Shown here piece by piece: positions 17,006-25,800 of a stretch of DNA of 64,000 nt. The stretch's first letter is position 1; every line of letters starts with the position of its first letter. A program made the position numbers and the translations under genes. The DNA is from Rhodoferax sp. GTDB lineage: Bacteria; Pseudomonadota; Gammaproteobacteria; Burkholderiales; Burkholderiaceae_C. The stretch covers positions 1-64,000 of the forward strand of contig NZ_JAQTMS010000002.1 of the NCBI RefSeq assembly GCF_028714215.1, read 5' to 3'. The notes beneath the pieces are model-generated. The model did not search any database, had not been told where the DNA came from, and saw only the letters and a program-made list of their open reading frames with translations.

Positions 17006-17370
17006 GCCCTTCAAGCTTCTGGTTTTTGCTGGTGGGGGCCAGCGCCGCCCTCACGCACATGGCCGTTTTCACGCTGGCGCGGAGCTCGATGTGGCCCGAA
17101 CTGGCCAATGCCCTGGGCTTTTGCATTGCCTTTTTTGTCAGCTTTGCCGGCCACCGGCTGCTCAGTTTCAAGGACGCCGCCACCAGTGTGGGCACCAGCC
17201 TGGCCCGCTTTGCCGTCACCGCCATCGCCGGTTTTGCCAGCAATGAAATCGTCTTTGTGCTGTTGTTGCGCGGCCTGCGCTGGCCGTCGCTGCTGGCCTT
17301 ATTTGTGGCGCTGCTCTTTGCAGCCGGGCAGACCTTCGTGCTGAGCCGGTTCTGGGCCTTTCGGCGCTGA
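17002..17370 (+). CDS. GtrA family small membrane protein (probable flippase)
   Basis: A 122-residue protein with four predicted transmembrane helices, of the GtrA family, which is thought to flip undecaprenyl-phosphate-linked sugars. Family features include the early FLLVGASAALTHMAVF helix, LANALGFCIAFFVSFAGHRLLSF and the terminal RFWAFRR. Translation starts at TTG 17002, overlapping the GT2 stop codon (TTGA), which indicates coupling. Its 3' end runs 72 bases into the 3' end of the convergent ArnT-like gene. Confidence 0.87.
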   Translation: MSPSSFWFLLVGASAALTHMAVFTLARSSMWPELANALGFCIAFFVSFAGHRLLSFKDAATSVGTSLARFAVTAIAGFASNEIVFVLLLRGLRWPSLLALFVALLFAAGQTFVLSRFWAFRR

Positions 17371-18879
17371 CTGACTGGCGGACTGGTAGAGCCGCCAGCC
17401 GGCCCCTTCATAAAAAAGCTTCCAACCGGTCTGGCCGGCGGTTATCGGTTTGCCGGCGCGCTCGACAAACCAGTTGCCGCTGACGCTGCCAGCCTGCGCC
17501 AATTGGTCCAGCGACTGCAAAACCCGGGCCGCCTGCGGATCGAAATCGGCACCCTCGAACAGTTCGCGCTGCCAGCCGTCGCCGGCCTGCTGGCGCAGCA
17601 GCGGCCAGTCCTCCAGCACCAGCAGGGGTTTGCGCGTCTGCGCATAAAACGGCAGGTCGTAGGGGTAGGCGCCGGACACATAGACATTGTCCGTGGGTTG
17701 TGCGGCGCAGGCCAGCACCTGGGCCAGATCCTGCGCCCGCCCATCGCGCGTGACCTTGGCGACCTGGGTCACGATGACCGTGGCGATGCCGATGTTGAGC
17801 AGGCACAGCGCGGCAAAGATCTGGCCGGCGCGCGCGCGTTGCGCCATGCCCCGCTGCCAGCCCAGAGCCGCCAGCAGCGCCAGCGGCGGAATCACCGGCT
17901 CTATGTAGCCAACCAGTTTCGAATTGGGAATCGAAAAGAAGACGGTGATGGCGACGACCCAGATCCAGCACAAGCTGCGCCACTCTTTGGCCACCAGCGG
18001 CGCCACTGCAGGTGCCTGGCTGACTTGCCGACGCCATTGGCCCCCTATGAAAAAGACCCAGGGGAACAACAACAACAGCAGCGCCGCCAGGTAGAACCAC
18101 CAGGGCTGCGGGTTGTTGTAAGTGCTGGCCGTGTAGCGTTTGAAATGCTGGTTGACAAACATGTAGTCAAACAGCTGCGGGTATTTTTGCTGGGCAACGA
18201 CGAACCACGGCAGGGCGATCACGGCAAACAGCGCCAGGCCGCTGAGCCAGGGCAAATGCAAGATCTTTTTGAACTGGCGGGTCCAGATCAGCCAGATGAA
18301 AATGACCAGGCCGGGCAGTGCAATGCCGATCAAGCCCTTGCTCAGCATGCCCAGGGCGCAGGCCGCAAAGCCGAGCCGGGCCAGCGTCGCGTTGGGCTTG
18401 TCGCCGGCCATGAAGGCAAAGGCAAAACACCAGATCGCAATTCCGATCCAACTCGCCACCAGCATGTCGTGGTTGACATACTGACCACCAATCAAAAAGG
18501 TCAGGCTGGTGCCCAGCATAAGGGCGGCGCGACGCGCCAGGGGCTCGCCGCCGATAGAGCGTGCCGCAAGGTACAAGGCCACCAGCATCAAGCCCACGTG
18601 CAGCGCCGGCACCAGGCGCAAGGCCAGCTCGTTGATGCCGAAGGTGGCCAGCGAGATCGCCTCCAGCCAGTGCAGGTAAGGCGGCTTGTGAAAGAATGGA
18701 ATGCCGTTCAGGCGCGGCGTCAGCCAGTCGCCGCTTTGCAGCATCCAGCGGCCGATTTCGCCGTAACGCCCCTCGTCCGGCACCGCCAGCGGCCGCAGCG
18801 CCGCCAGCAGCAACAGCAACAACCACAAGGCGGCCAATAACAGCCAGGATTTTTGACGTTCGGTCAGCGAAGTATTCAC
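17299..18879 (-). CDS. ArnT-like glycosyltransferase, GT-C fold (family 39/83)
   Basis: A 526-residue integral membrane enzyme with about 11-12 helices. The first periplasmic loop carries the catalytic acidic motif AVPDEGRYGEIGRWMLQSGDW near residues 33-53, followed by FFHKPPYLHWLEA, as in ArnT/PMT enzymes that move a sugar from undecaprenyl phosphate to lipid A or other acceptors in the periplasm. The last about 24 residues (GPEPAQHEGLPG...) are hydrophilic and encoded in the overlap with the convergent GtrA gene. The lipid A acceptor is inferred from neighbours. Confidence 0.88.
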   Translation of the reverse strand: MNTSLTERQKSWLLLAALWLLLLLLAALRPLAVPDEGRYGEIGRWMLQSGDWLTPRLNGIPFFHKPPYLHWLEAISLATFGINELALRLVPALHVGLMLVALYLAARSIGGEPLARRAALMLGTSLTFLIGGQYVNHDMLVASWIGIAIWCFAFAFMAGDKPNATLARLGFAACALGMLSKGLIGIALPGLVIFIWLIWTRQFKKILHLPWLSGLALFAVIALPWFVVAQQKYPQLFDYMFVNQHFKRYTASTYNNPQPWWFYLAALLLLLFPWVFFIGGQWRRQVSQAPAVAPLVAKEWRSLCWIWVVAITVFFSIPNSKLVGYIEPVIPPLALLAALGWQRGMAQRARAGQIFAALCLLNIGIATVIVTQVAKVTRDGRAQDLAQVLACAAQPTDNVYVSGAYPYDLPFYAQTRKPLLVLEDWPLLRQQAGDGWQRELFEGADFDPQAARVLQSLDQLAQAGSVSGNWFVERAGKPITAGQTGWKLFYEGAGWRLYQSASQSAPKGPEPAQHEGLPGCKEQRHK

Positions 18880-18931
18880 CGGCGGATTCTAAATGGACCG
18901 GCTTGGCGGCGGCCAGGGGCGGCCAACCAGA

Positions 18932-19786
18932 TCACGACTGCGCGGCAACGCCCCGAACCAGCCGGACGCCGGCCTGGGCCAGCGCGGCCGGGAAATCGCT
19001 GCCGCCGAGATAAGCGAACTCCCGCGCCCGCGCCGCGCCGATGGCATCGTCCGCCGGCGCTGTCTGTGCCGGGTGGCACATGATGATGCTGCGCTCCGGT
19101 GCGCCAGCCAGCCAGTGCGCCATCAGCCGGCCATAGCGGGCCTCGTCGCCGGCAAAGTCGTAGATGCCCGACAAGCTGCCGGCCCCATGGATGCCGGCCT
19201 GCGCCGCCAGTTGTTCCAGCGGCTCGGCACCCAGGGCGGCGATCACCCGGCTTTTCAGATCGGCCTGGCCCGGCGGCGCGCGTGAAATCCGCAGGTAGGG
19301 CAACGGGCTGGAACTGCCGCGGCCGGCATAGCGGCTGACCAGCGCGGCCACCAGCGCTTCGCGAATGCCGGCGAACTGCTGCACATGCTGGTGGCCGTCC
19401 ACATAATCCGGTGGCGCCTTCCAGTGGGCCTCAAAGAGGTCCAGCTGGCGCTCGATCACCGAGCGCGTCAGGCGCGCGCCGGCGCCCCGGGCAAAGCCGC
19501 CCAGCATGGCTTTCAGCATGGCCGCCGGCAAGGACAGGCCGTGCCCGCTGGCGACCGCAAACTCGCTGGTCCAGTCCAGGTGCAGGCCGACATCAATGGC
19601 CTGCGGCAGCGCGCGCAGCAAGCCGACATCCTGCGGCCAGCGCGGCGACAACACCATGACGCTGCTGGCGCTGAGGCGCCCCTGGCGCGCCAGAGCGGCA
19701 ATGCCCAGCGAGGCGCCGGCATGCACGGCAAAGTCGTCGGCGCACAGGATGACGCCCTTGCCGGCGACCGGCCCGCCGGAAATCAT
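18932..19786 (-). CDS. ChbG/HpnK/YdjC family carbohydrate deacetylase
   Basis: A 284-residue YdjC-fold deacetylase. Metal/catalytic motifs: CADDFAVHAG near residue 15, VGLHLDW, DGHQHVQQF and IMCHPA. The start ATG 19786 overlaps the LysR stop by four bases. YdjC proteins include ChbG (diacetylchitobiose), HpnK (hopanoid) and NaxD, which in Francisella deacetylates undecaprenyl-phosphate-GalNAc before transfer to lipid A. Given the GT2, GtrA and ArnT neighbours, a NaxD-like role is the best inference. Confidence 0.86.
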   Translation of the reverse strand: MISGGPVAGKGVILCADDFAVHAGASLGIAALARQGRLSASSVMVLSPRWPQDVGLLRALPQAIDVGLHLDWTSEFAVASGHGLSLPAAMLKAMLGGFARGAGARLTRSVIERQLDLFEAHWKAPPDYVDGHQHVQQFAGIREALVAALVSRYAGRGSSSPLPYLRISRAPPGQADLKSRVIAALGAEPLEQLAAQAGIHGAGSLSGIYDFAGDEARYGRLMAHWLAGAPERSIIMCHPAQTAPADDAIGAARAREFAYLGGSDFPAALAQAGVRLVRGVAAQS

Positions 19787-20703
19787 TGGGCGCGCCAGAA
19801 GCCGGCCTGGCTGTAATGGTGCTTGAGAAAATCGATCCACAGGCGCACCCGCAGCGGCATGTGCCTGGCGTGCGGAAAGACCGCGTAAATACCGTTCGCC
19901 GGCGCCGCAAAATCTTCCAGCACCGCCACCAGGGCGCCGGCCGCAACCTCGGCCTCCACCTCCCAGGTGCTGCGCCAGGCAATGCCATAACCGGCCAGAC
20001 ACCAGTCGTGCAAGACCTCGCCGTCGGAGCAGTTCAGCGGCCCGCCGGGTTTCAGATAAATCAGCTCGCTGCCTTCGCCCTTGGGCATGGTGAAAGCCCA
20101 ACCCCGGGTTTGCGAAGCATCGCTGGACATGGTCAGACAATCGAAATTGACCAACTCGGCCGGGTGCAGGGGCGTGCCGTGCTGCCGCAGGTAAGTGGGC
20201 GTGGCCACGCACAGGCGGCGATTGTCGGCCAGGCGCACGCTGATCAGGCTGGAGTCCGGCATGTCGCCGACCCGCACCGCGCAGTCGAAGCCCTCGGCCG
20301 CCAGATCGACCACGCGGTCGCTCAGGTTCAGCGAAATGGTGACATCGGCGTGTAGTTCCCGAAAGCGCGGCACCAGCGGCGCCACGTGGCGGCGCCCAAA
20401 ACCGGCCGGCGCCGTGATGCGCAAATGGCCGCTGGCCTTGACGCCGCCGGCCGACACGCTGGCCTCGGCATTGGCCAGGTCGGCCAGCAGGCGCTGGCAG
20501 TCTTCCAGAAACGCACTACCCTCGTGCGTGAGGCTGATGCGCCGGGTGGTGCGCACCAGCAGCTTGACGCCCAGCCGTTCTTCCAGGGCATCGAGCCGGC
20601 GCCCCATGATGGCCGGCGCCACGCCTTCGGCGCGCGCCGCCGCGGTCAGGCTGCCGCGGGTGGCGACCGAGACAAAGGATTCAAGTTGCTTGAGCTTGCT
20701 CAT
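19783..20703 (-). CDS. LysR family transcriptional regulator
   Basis: A 306-residue LTTR. N-terminal winged HTH (LESFVSVATRGSLTAAARAEGVAPAIMGRRLDALEERLGVKLLVRTTRR) and a periplasmic-binding-protein-like effector domain from about residue 90, of the CrgA/DsdC-like group. Cotranscribed with the ChbG-like deacetylase (ATGA overlap), which it may regulate. Effector unknown. Confidence 0.9.
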   Translation of the reverse strand: MSKLKQLESFVSVATRGSLTAAARAEGVAPAIMGRRLDALEERLGVKLLVRTTRRISLTHEGSAFLEDCQRLLADLANAEASVSAGGVKASGHLRITAPAGFGRRHVAPLVPRFRELHADVTISLNLSDRVVDLAAEGFDCAVRVGDMPDSSLISVRLADNRRLCVATPTYLRQHGTPLHPAELVNFDCLTMSSDASQTRGWAFTMPKGEGSELIYLKPGGPLNCSDGEVLHDWCLAGYGIAWRSTWEVEAEVAAGALVAVLEDFAAPANGIYAVFPHARHMPLRVRLWIDFLKHHYSQAGFWRAQ

Positions 20704-20784
20704 GAGCGCCGATTATCAACCTGTCGGCCCAGCCGCCTGGTCTTCCTGATGCAATCCTGATGCGAGCGGTGGTACGCTGAGCGC

Positions 20785-22287
20785 ATGGTTGATGTTGCCC
20801 CGGTTCCAGAGCAAGGCGCCCACTCGGTCCGCAGTTGGGCTTTCGTCGCGCTGTTGCTGAGCGCCGCGACCTTGGGCAGCGCCCTGCTGGACCCCTATGT
20901 GTCGCTGACCAGCCAAGCCATGTTTTATGTGCTGGCGATCGTCATTGCCGCCTACAAACTGGACTGGGTGCAATCGGCGGTATGCGCTGTCGGGGCGGTG
21001 ACGGCGTTGAATTTCTTTTTTGTCCCGCCGCGCTGGACTTTTGACGTGGAGAGCCGCGAGCACCTGGTGGCCCTGGTGGTGATGCTGGTGCTGGCTTTGG
21101 TCATCAGCCACCTGGCGGCCGGCGTGCGGCGCGAGTCGCGCCATGCCGCCCTGAACGCGCAACGGGCACGGCAGTTGCAGGCCCTGGCGTCAAGCCTGGC
21201 GCTGGCCAGCACCGCCGAGGAGGTTGCGGCGCTGGGTCAGGGCGCGTTGAACGCGGCCTTTGACGGACCCAACGCCCTGCTGTTGCTGGATCCGGCGAAT
21301 GCGTTGCAGGGTGGCGGTGAACTGCCGGACGAGCAGCGCGATGGTTTGCGCTGCTGCATCAACGAGTGCGCCGTGCTGGGGCCTGGCACGGGACGCTGGC
21401 CCGGACTGAACGCCTGGTATTTGCCGCTGGGCGACAGAGGACAGGTGCTGGGCGCGGCCCGCGTCTTGCCGGCACGCTCCGACGACAACGACGGCCGCGA
21501 ACACGCCCAGGCCTTGTGCGCGCTGCTGGCGCAAACCTTGTGGCGGATTCGCCTGACGGCGTCCATGCATGCGGCGCAGATCGAGGTCCAGCGCCAGCAA
21601 CTGCAAAGCACTTTTCTGGCCGCCGTCTCGCACGATCTGCGCACCCCCCTGGCGACCATTGTCGGCGCCGCCTCGGCGCTGCAAACCCAGCGCGAAAAAT
21701 TGAGCCCGGCGGACCAGGAACGGCTGCTTGGCAGTATTGCCAGTGAGGCCGCGTACCTGTCCACGGTGACCGAGAACACACTGCAATTGGTGCGCCTGAC
21801 CAGCCAGCAAATGGAACTGAAACGGGATTGGGAATCGCTGGAGGAAATCGTCGGCGCGGTGCTGGCGCGGGTACGTCAGCGCGACACCGGCAGGCGCATC
21901 AAATCAAGGGTCCCGGCCGGCCTGCCGCTGCTCAAGGCGGACCCGGTACTGCTGGCGCAAATGATAGGCAATTTGCTGGACAACGCGCTGCAATACAGCA
22001 GCGCTCCGATCGACCTGATCGTCACGGCCGAAGCCGACGCCCTGACGATCTCGGTGAAGGACCGGGGGCCCGGTATTGCTCCGCAGGAACAGGAACTTAT
22101 TTTTGAGCCCTATCGGCGCGGCGACCAGTCCGGCCAGCGCGGCGCCGGGCTGGGCCTGGCCTTGTGCCGCGCCATCGCCGTGGCGCATGGCGGCAGCCTG
22201 ACGCTGCGCCCGCGCAGCGGTGGCGGCAGTTGCTTCGTGGCCACTTTGCCGCTGGCCGAGCCGCAACCCGAGAAGGAATTGCCATGA
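20785..22287 (+). CDS. KdpD-like sensor histidine kinase lacking the KdpD/USP N-terminal half
   Basis: A 500-residue kinase: four-helix DUF4118 membrane domain (about 18-112), whose NFFFVPPRWTFDV segment is the KdpD hallmark; a GAF-like region (about 125-255); HisKA with H283 in VSHDLRTPLATIVGAAS; and HATPase_c ending RGAGLGLALCRAIAVAHGG. The cytosolic KdpD and universal-stress domains present in the full-length copy at 33488-36247 are missing. The stop overlaps the regulator start (ATGA), and kup follows 92 bases later, suggesting K+ or osmotic control of kup. Confidence 0.9.
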   Translation: MVDVAPVPEQGAHSVRSWAFVALLLSAATLGSALLDPYVSLTSQAMFYVLAIVIAAYKLDWVQSAVCAVGAVTALNFFFVPPRWTFDVESREHLVALVVMLVLALVISHLAAGVRRESRHAALNAQRARQLQALASSLALASTAEEVAALGQGALNAAFDGPNALLLLDPANALQGGGELPDEQRDGLRCCINECAVLGPGTGRWPGLNAWYLPLGDRGQVLGAARVLPARSDDNDGREHAQALCALLAQTLWRIRLTASMHAAQIEVQRQQLQSTFLAAVSHDLRTPLATIVGAASALQTQREKLSPADQERLLGSIASEAAYLSTVTENTLQLVRLTSQQMELKRDWESLEEIVGAVLARVRQRDTGRRIKSRVPAGLPLLKADPVLLAQMIGNLLDNALQYSSAPIDLIVTAEADALTISVKDRGPGIAPQEQELIFEPYRRGDQSGQRGAGLGLALCRAIAVAHGGSLTLRPRSGGGSCFVATLPLAEPQPEKELP

Positions 22288-22970
22288 GCCTGCAGGTGCT
22301 GGTGATCGAGGACGACCGCGCGATACGCTCGCTGATGCAAGCCTCTTTGTCGGTGGAAGGGTTTGTCGTGCAGACCGCGGTCTCCCTGAGCGAGGCCCGC
22401 GCCATGCTGAAGCACAAGCTGCCGGACCTGATCGTGCTGGATCTGGGCTTGCCCGATGGGGACGGCGTGCAGTTGGTGCGCGAGCTGCGCAAGCAGCACG
22501 CCACGCCGGTGATCGTGGTGTCGGCCCGGCATCAGGAAGCGCAGAAAATCGAATTACTGGACGCCGGCGCCGATGACTACCTGACCAAACCGTTCAGCGT
22601 CGACGAGTTGCTGGCGCGCATGCGGGTGGCGCTGCGCCATCGCGGCACCAGCCTGGCCGCCGCCGTCACCACGCATGAGCTGGAAGACCTGCGCGTGGAT
22701 CTGGCGGCGCACCTGGTGGAGCGCGACGGCGAGGCGCTGCACCTGACACCGACCGAGTTCAAACTGCTGGCACGGCTGGTGCGCAGCGCCGGCCGGGTGG
22801 TGACGCACCGGCAATTGCTGGTTGACGTGTGGGGCCCCGAATTTACCGAGCACACCCACTATCTGCGCCTGTACATGGCCCAGTTGCGCGCCAAGATCGA
22901 GCGCGATCCGAGCGAGCCGCGCCATCTGTTGACCGAAACCGGTGTCGGCTACCGGCTGGCGGACGTCTGA
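22284..22970 (+). CDS. KdpE-like OmpR-family response regulator
   Basis: A 228-residue regulator with receiver domain (acidic pocket IEDD, phospho-acceptor D53 in VLDLGLPDGDG, conserved K in YLTKPF) and OmpR/PhoB winged-helix domain ending HYLRLYMAQLRAKIERDPSEPRHLLTETGVGYRL, which is characteristically KdpE-like. Translationally coupled to the kinase gene. Distinct from the second KdpE at 31981-32691. Confidence 0.91.
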   Translation: MSLQVLVIEDDRAIRSLMQASLSVEGFVVQTAVSLSEARAMLKHKLPDLIVLDLGLPDGDGVQLVRELRKQHATPVIVVSARHQEAQKIELLDAGADDYLTKPFSVDELLARMRVALRHRGTSLAAAVTTHELEDLRVDLAAHLVERDGEALHLTPTEFKLLARLVRSAGRVVTHRQLLVDVWGPEFTEHTHYLRLYMAQLRAKIERDPSEPRHLLTETGVGYRLADV

Positions 22971-23062
22971 CCTGGCGGCGGCGCCCCGGCCCGGCGCATC
23001 CTTATGCGTTCCTGATAGGGGAAGGGCCACAGTGGCGCCCTCTTCACTGTTGATCGATTGCA

Positions 23063-24940
23063 ATGGGTAAATCTTCTGGCCGCGAGGGCTTGTCCGTACT
23101 GACCCTGGGTGCCATGGGCGTGGTGTACGGCGACATCGGCACCAGCCCGCTCTACACCATGAAGGAAGTCTTCAGCCCCGCCACCGGCGTGCCCCTGGAT
23201 GCAACGCAACTGGTGGGCGCCGTCTCGGTGATTTTTTGGGGCCTGATGCTGGTCGTCACCTTGAAATACGTGCTGCTGATCCTGCAAGCCGACAACCGCG
23301 GCGAGGGCGGCATCATGGCCTTGACCGCGCTGGCGGCGCATGCCGCCGGCAAGACCCCGCGGCGGCACACTGTGTTACTGCTCACCGGCGTCTTTGGCGC
23401 CGCGCTGTTCTATGGCGACAGCGTGATCACGCCGGCGATTTCGGTGCTGAGCGCGGTCGAAGGCCTGGAGGTGGCGACACCCCTGCTCAAGCCCTATGTG
23501 CTGCCGATCTCGGTCACGGTGCTGATCGGCCTGTTTGCCATGCAGCGCTTCGGCACCGCCGTGGTGGGCCGGCTGTTCGGCCCCATCATCGTGATCTGGT
23601 TTGGCGTGCTGGCGGCCACCGGACTGGCGCAAATCGTGCAGCAACCGCTGATCCTCACCGCCTTGAACCCGCTCAACGCATTTTTCTTCCTGCGCGCGCA
23701 AGGCTGGCATATGTTTGTCGCCGTCGGCGCCATCGTGCTGGCGTTCACCGGGGCCGAGGCACTGTATGCCGACATGGGGCACTTCGGCAAACGCCCGATC
23801 CAGCTGGCCTGGATCGGCCTGGTGATGCCGGCCTTGACCCTCAACTACATGGGCCAGGGCGCGCTGCTGATGCGCGATCCGTCGGCCCTTGAAAATCCGT
23901 TTTACCGCATGTTTCCGCAAGTCTGGCTGATTCCGGCCGTGGTGCTGGCCACGCTGGCCACCGTGATCGCGTCGCAAGCGGTCATTTCAGGCGCTTATTC
24001 CATGACCAAGCAGGCGGTCCAACTGGGCCTGCTGCCCCGGCTGCAAGTGCTGTACACCTCGGCCAAGGAGGCCGGCCAGATTTACATGCCGGAGGTTAAC
24101 TGGGCCTTGCTGGTGGCGGTGCTGCTGGCGGTGGTGGGCTTCGGCAGTTCTTCCGCGCTGGCCGCGGCCTATGGCATTGCGGTGACGGTCACGATGCTGA
24201 TCACCACCATCCTGGCCTTCTTCGTGCTGCGTTTCGGCTGGGGTTATTCGCTGCCGGTGACCCTCGCCGCCACCAGCGTGTTTTTGGCGCTGGACGGCTT
24301 GCTGGTGATCTCCTGCGCCCTCAAGTTCCTGCAGGGCGGCTGGTTCCCGCTGGTGCTGGGGCTGGCCATCTTCACCGTGATGGCAACCTGGCGGCGCGGC
24401 CGTGAGTTGCTGCTGGAGAGCCTGCGCAACGACGACCCCGAGCTGCTGCCCTTCGTCACGGCGCTGGCCAGCGACGGCATCCACCGCGTATCGCGCACCG
24501 CGGTGTACGCCGTTGCGAACCCGGAAACGGTGCCGCAAGCCTTGATGCACAACCTGAAGCACAACCAGGTGCTGCACGAGCGCAACGTGATCCTGACCGT
24601 GGTGTTCCACGAAGTGCCCTGGATTGCGTTCGAGGAGCGGGTGCAGATCACACCCATGGTGGCCGGCTTCTGGAAAGTACAGGTCAATTACGGTTTCAAG
24701 AACACGCCCGATATCCCGCAGGCACTGGAACTCTGTCGCGCCAAGGGGCTGGCCATCAACCTGTTTGAAACCTCTTATTTCCTGAGCCGCGAAACGGTGG
24801 TGCCGACCCGCGGCGCCGGCATGGCGCATTGGCGCGAAGCCTTCTTTGCCCTCATGTCACGCAATGCCGGCAGCGTGGCGGGCTTCTTCCGGCTGCCCAA
24901 CAACTGCGTTATCGAGCTTGGGACGCGGGTGCAGATTTGA
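23063..24940 (+). CDS. kup: low-affinity K+/H+ symporter Kup
   Basis: A 625-residue transporter of the KUP/HAK/KT family (E. coli Kup is 622). Twelve transmembrane helices in the first about 440 residues; the N-terminal [20 protein letters not shown] is the family signature, followed by GEGGIMAL and [21 protein letters not shown]-terminal cytosolic domain of about 180 residues follows. Imports K+ constitutively, notably at low pH. Probably controlled by the adjacent KdpDE-like pair. Confidence 0.96.
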   Translation: MGKSSGREGLSVLTLGAMGVVYGDIGTSPLYTMKEVFSPATGVPLDATQLVGAVSVIFWGLMLVVTLKYVLLILQADNRGEGGIMALTALAAHAAGKTPRRHTVLLLTGVFGAALFYGDSVITPAISVLSAVEGLEVATPLLKPYVLPISVTVLIGLFAMQRFGTAVVGRLFGPIIVIWFGVLAATGLAQIVQQPLILTALNPLNAFFFLRAQGWHMFVAVGAIVLAFTGAEALYADMGHFGKRPIQLAWIGLVMPALTLNYMGQGALLMRDPSALENPFYRMFPQVWLIPAVVLATLATVIASQAVISGAYSMTKQAVQLGLLPRLQVLYTSAKEAGQIYMPEVNWALLVAVLLAVVGFGSSSALAAAYGIAVTVTMLITTILAFFVLRFGWGYSLPVTLAATSVFLALDGLLVISCALKFLQGGWFPLVLGLAIFTVMATWRRGRELLLESLRNDDPELLPFVTALASDGIHRVSRTAVYAVANPETVPQALMHNLKHNQVLHERNVILTVVFHEVPWIAFEERVQITPMVAGFWKVQVNYGFKNTPDIPQALELCRAKGLAINLFETSYFLSRETVVPTRGAGMAHWREAFFALMSRNAGSVAGFFRLPNNCVIELGTRVQI

Positions 24941-25020
24941 ATGATTGGCGTTATTTTTGTCACAGATAAACAGATTTATTGGGCATTAATCACATAAGAG
25001 GTGTCGAATAAAGTAGGGAC

Positions 25021-25785
25021 ATGTCAAAGACAAGTCCCGCCAGCGCCGATAAATCCAGAGCCCCCAGGCTCGAAGTGCCGCGTGCCGTGCTGTTCGACGC
25101 TTACGGCACTTTGTTCGATGTTTACAGCGTGGGCTTGCTGGCGGAGCAGTTGTTTCCCGGCCATGGCCAGGCGCTGAGCGTGTTGTGGCGCGACAAGCAG
25201 ATCGAATACACCCGGCTCGTGACCACCAGCAACCACGGCGCCCACTACCAGCCGTTTTGGGAGCTGACCCGGGCGGCGCTGGTGTACGCCATCAAACGCA
25301 TCGTGGTTCCGGCGCCATCGTCGACGCTCAGCACCGCATTCGACAGCCAGATCGAGCGCCTGATGAACCAGTACCGGCACCTGAGCGCCTTTCCCGAGAA
25401 CCGGCAGGTGCTGACGGAACTCAAGGCCAGGGGCATCCCCACCGGCATCCTGAGCAACGGTGACGCCGCCATGCTGAATCTGGCGGTCAAATCGGCCGGA
25501 CTGGACGGCTTGCTGGACCACGTCATCAGCGTCGACCCGATCCGCAAATACAAGACCCACCCCGACGCCTATGCCCTGGGCGAGCAGGCCACCGGCCTGG
25601 CCGCCAGGCAGATGCTCTTCGTCAGCAGCAACGCCTGGGACGCGCTGGCCGCCACCTGGTACGGCTACCGGACGCTGTGGGTCAACCGCTACCAGTTGCC
25701 GTTCGAAGAACTGGGCACCCAGCCCACGCGCAGCGGCAGCAACCTGCGCGACGTCCTCAGCTTTTTTCCAACCTCCTCCCCTTAA
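25021..25785 (+). CDS. haloacid dehalogenase, type II (HAD superfamily)
   Basis: A 254-residue HAD hydrolase. Motif I is FDAYGTLFDV (nucleophile Asp), motif II LSNGD, motif III lysine in KYKTHPDAY, and the late FVSSNAWDALAATWYGYRTLWVNR is the type II L-2-haloacid dehalogenase hallmark. Converts short 2-haloacids to hydroxyacids, for example haloacetate to glycolate. It ends 15 bases before malate synthase G, which would consume glyoxylate derived from glycolate; likely cotranscribed. The N-terminus is about 20 residues longer than usual. Confidence 0.9.
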   Translation: MSKTSPASADKSRAPRLEVPRAVLFDAYGTLFDVYSVGLLAEQLFPGHGQALSVLWRDKQIEYTRLVTTSNHGAHYQPFWELTRAALVYAIKRIVVPAPSSTLSTAFDSQIERLMNQYRHLSAFPENRQVLTELKARGIPTGILSNGDAAMLNLAVKSAGLDGLLDHVISVDPIRKYKTHPDAYALGEQATGLAARQMLFVSSNAWDALAATWYGYRTLWVNRYQLPFEELGTQPTRSGSNLRDVLSFFPTSSP

Positions 25786-25800
25786 TCAGAGTCCGACAGC

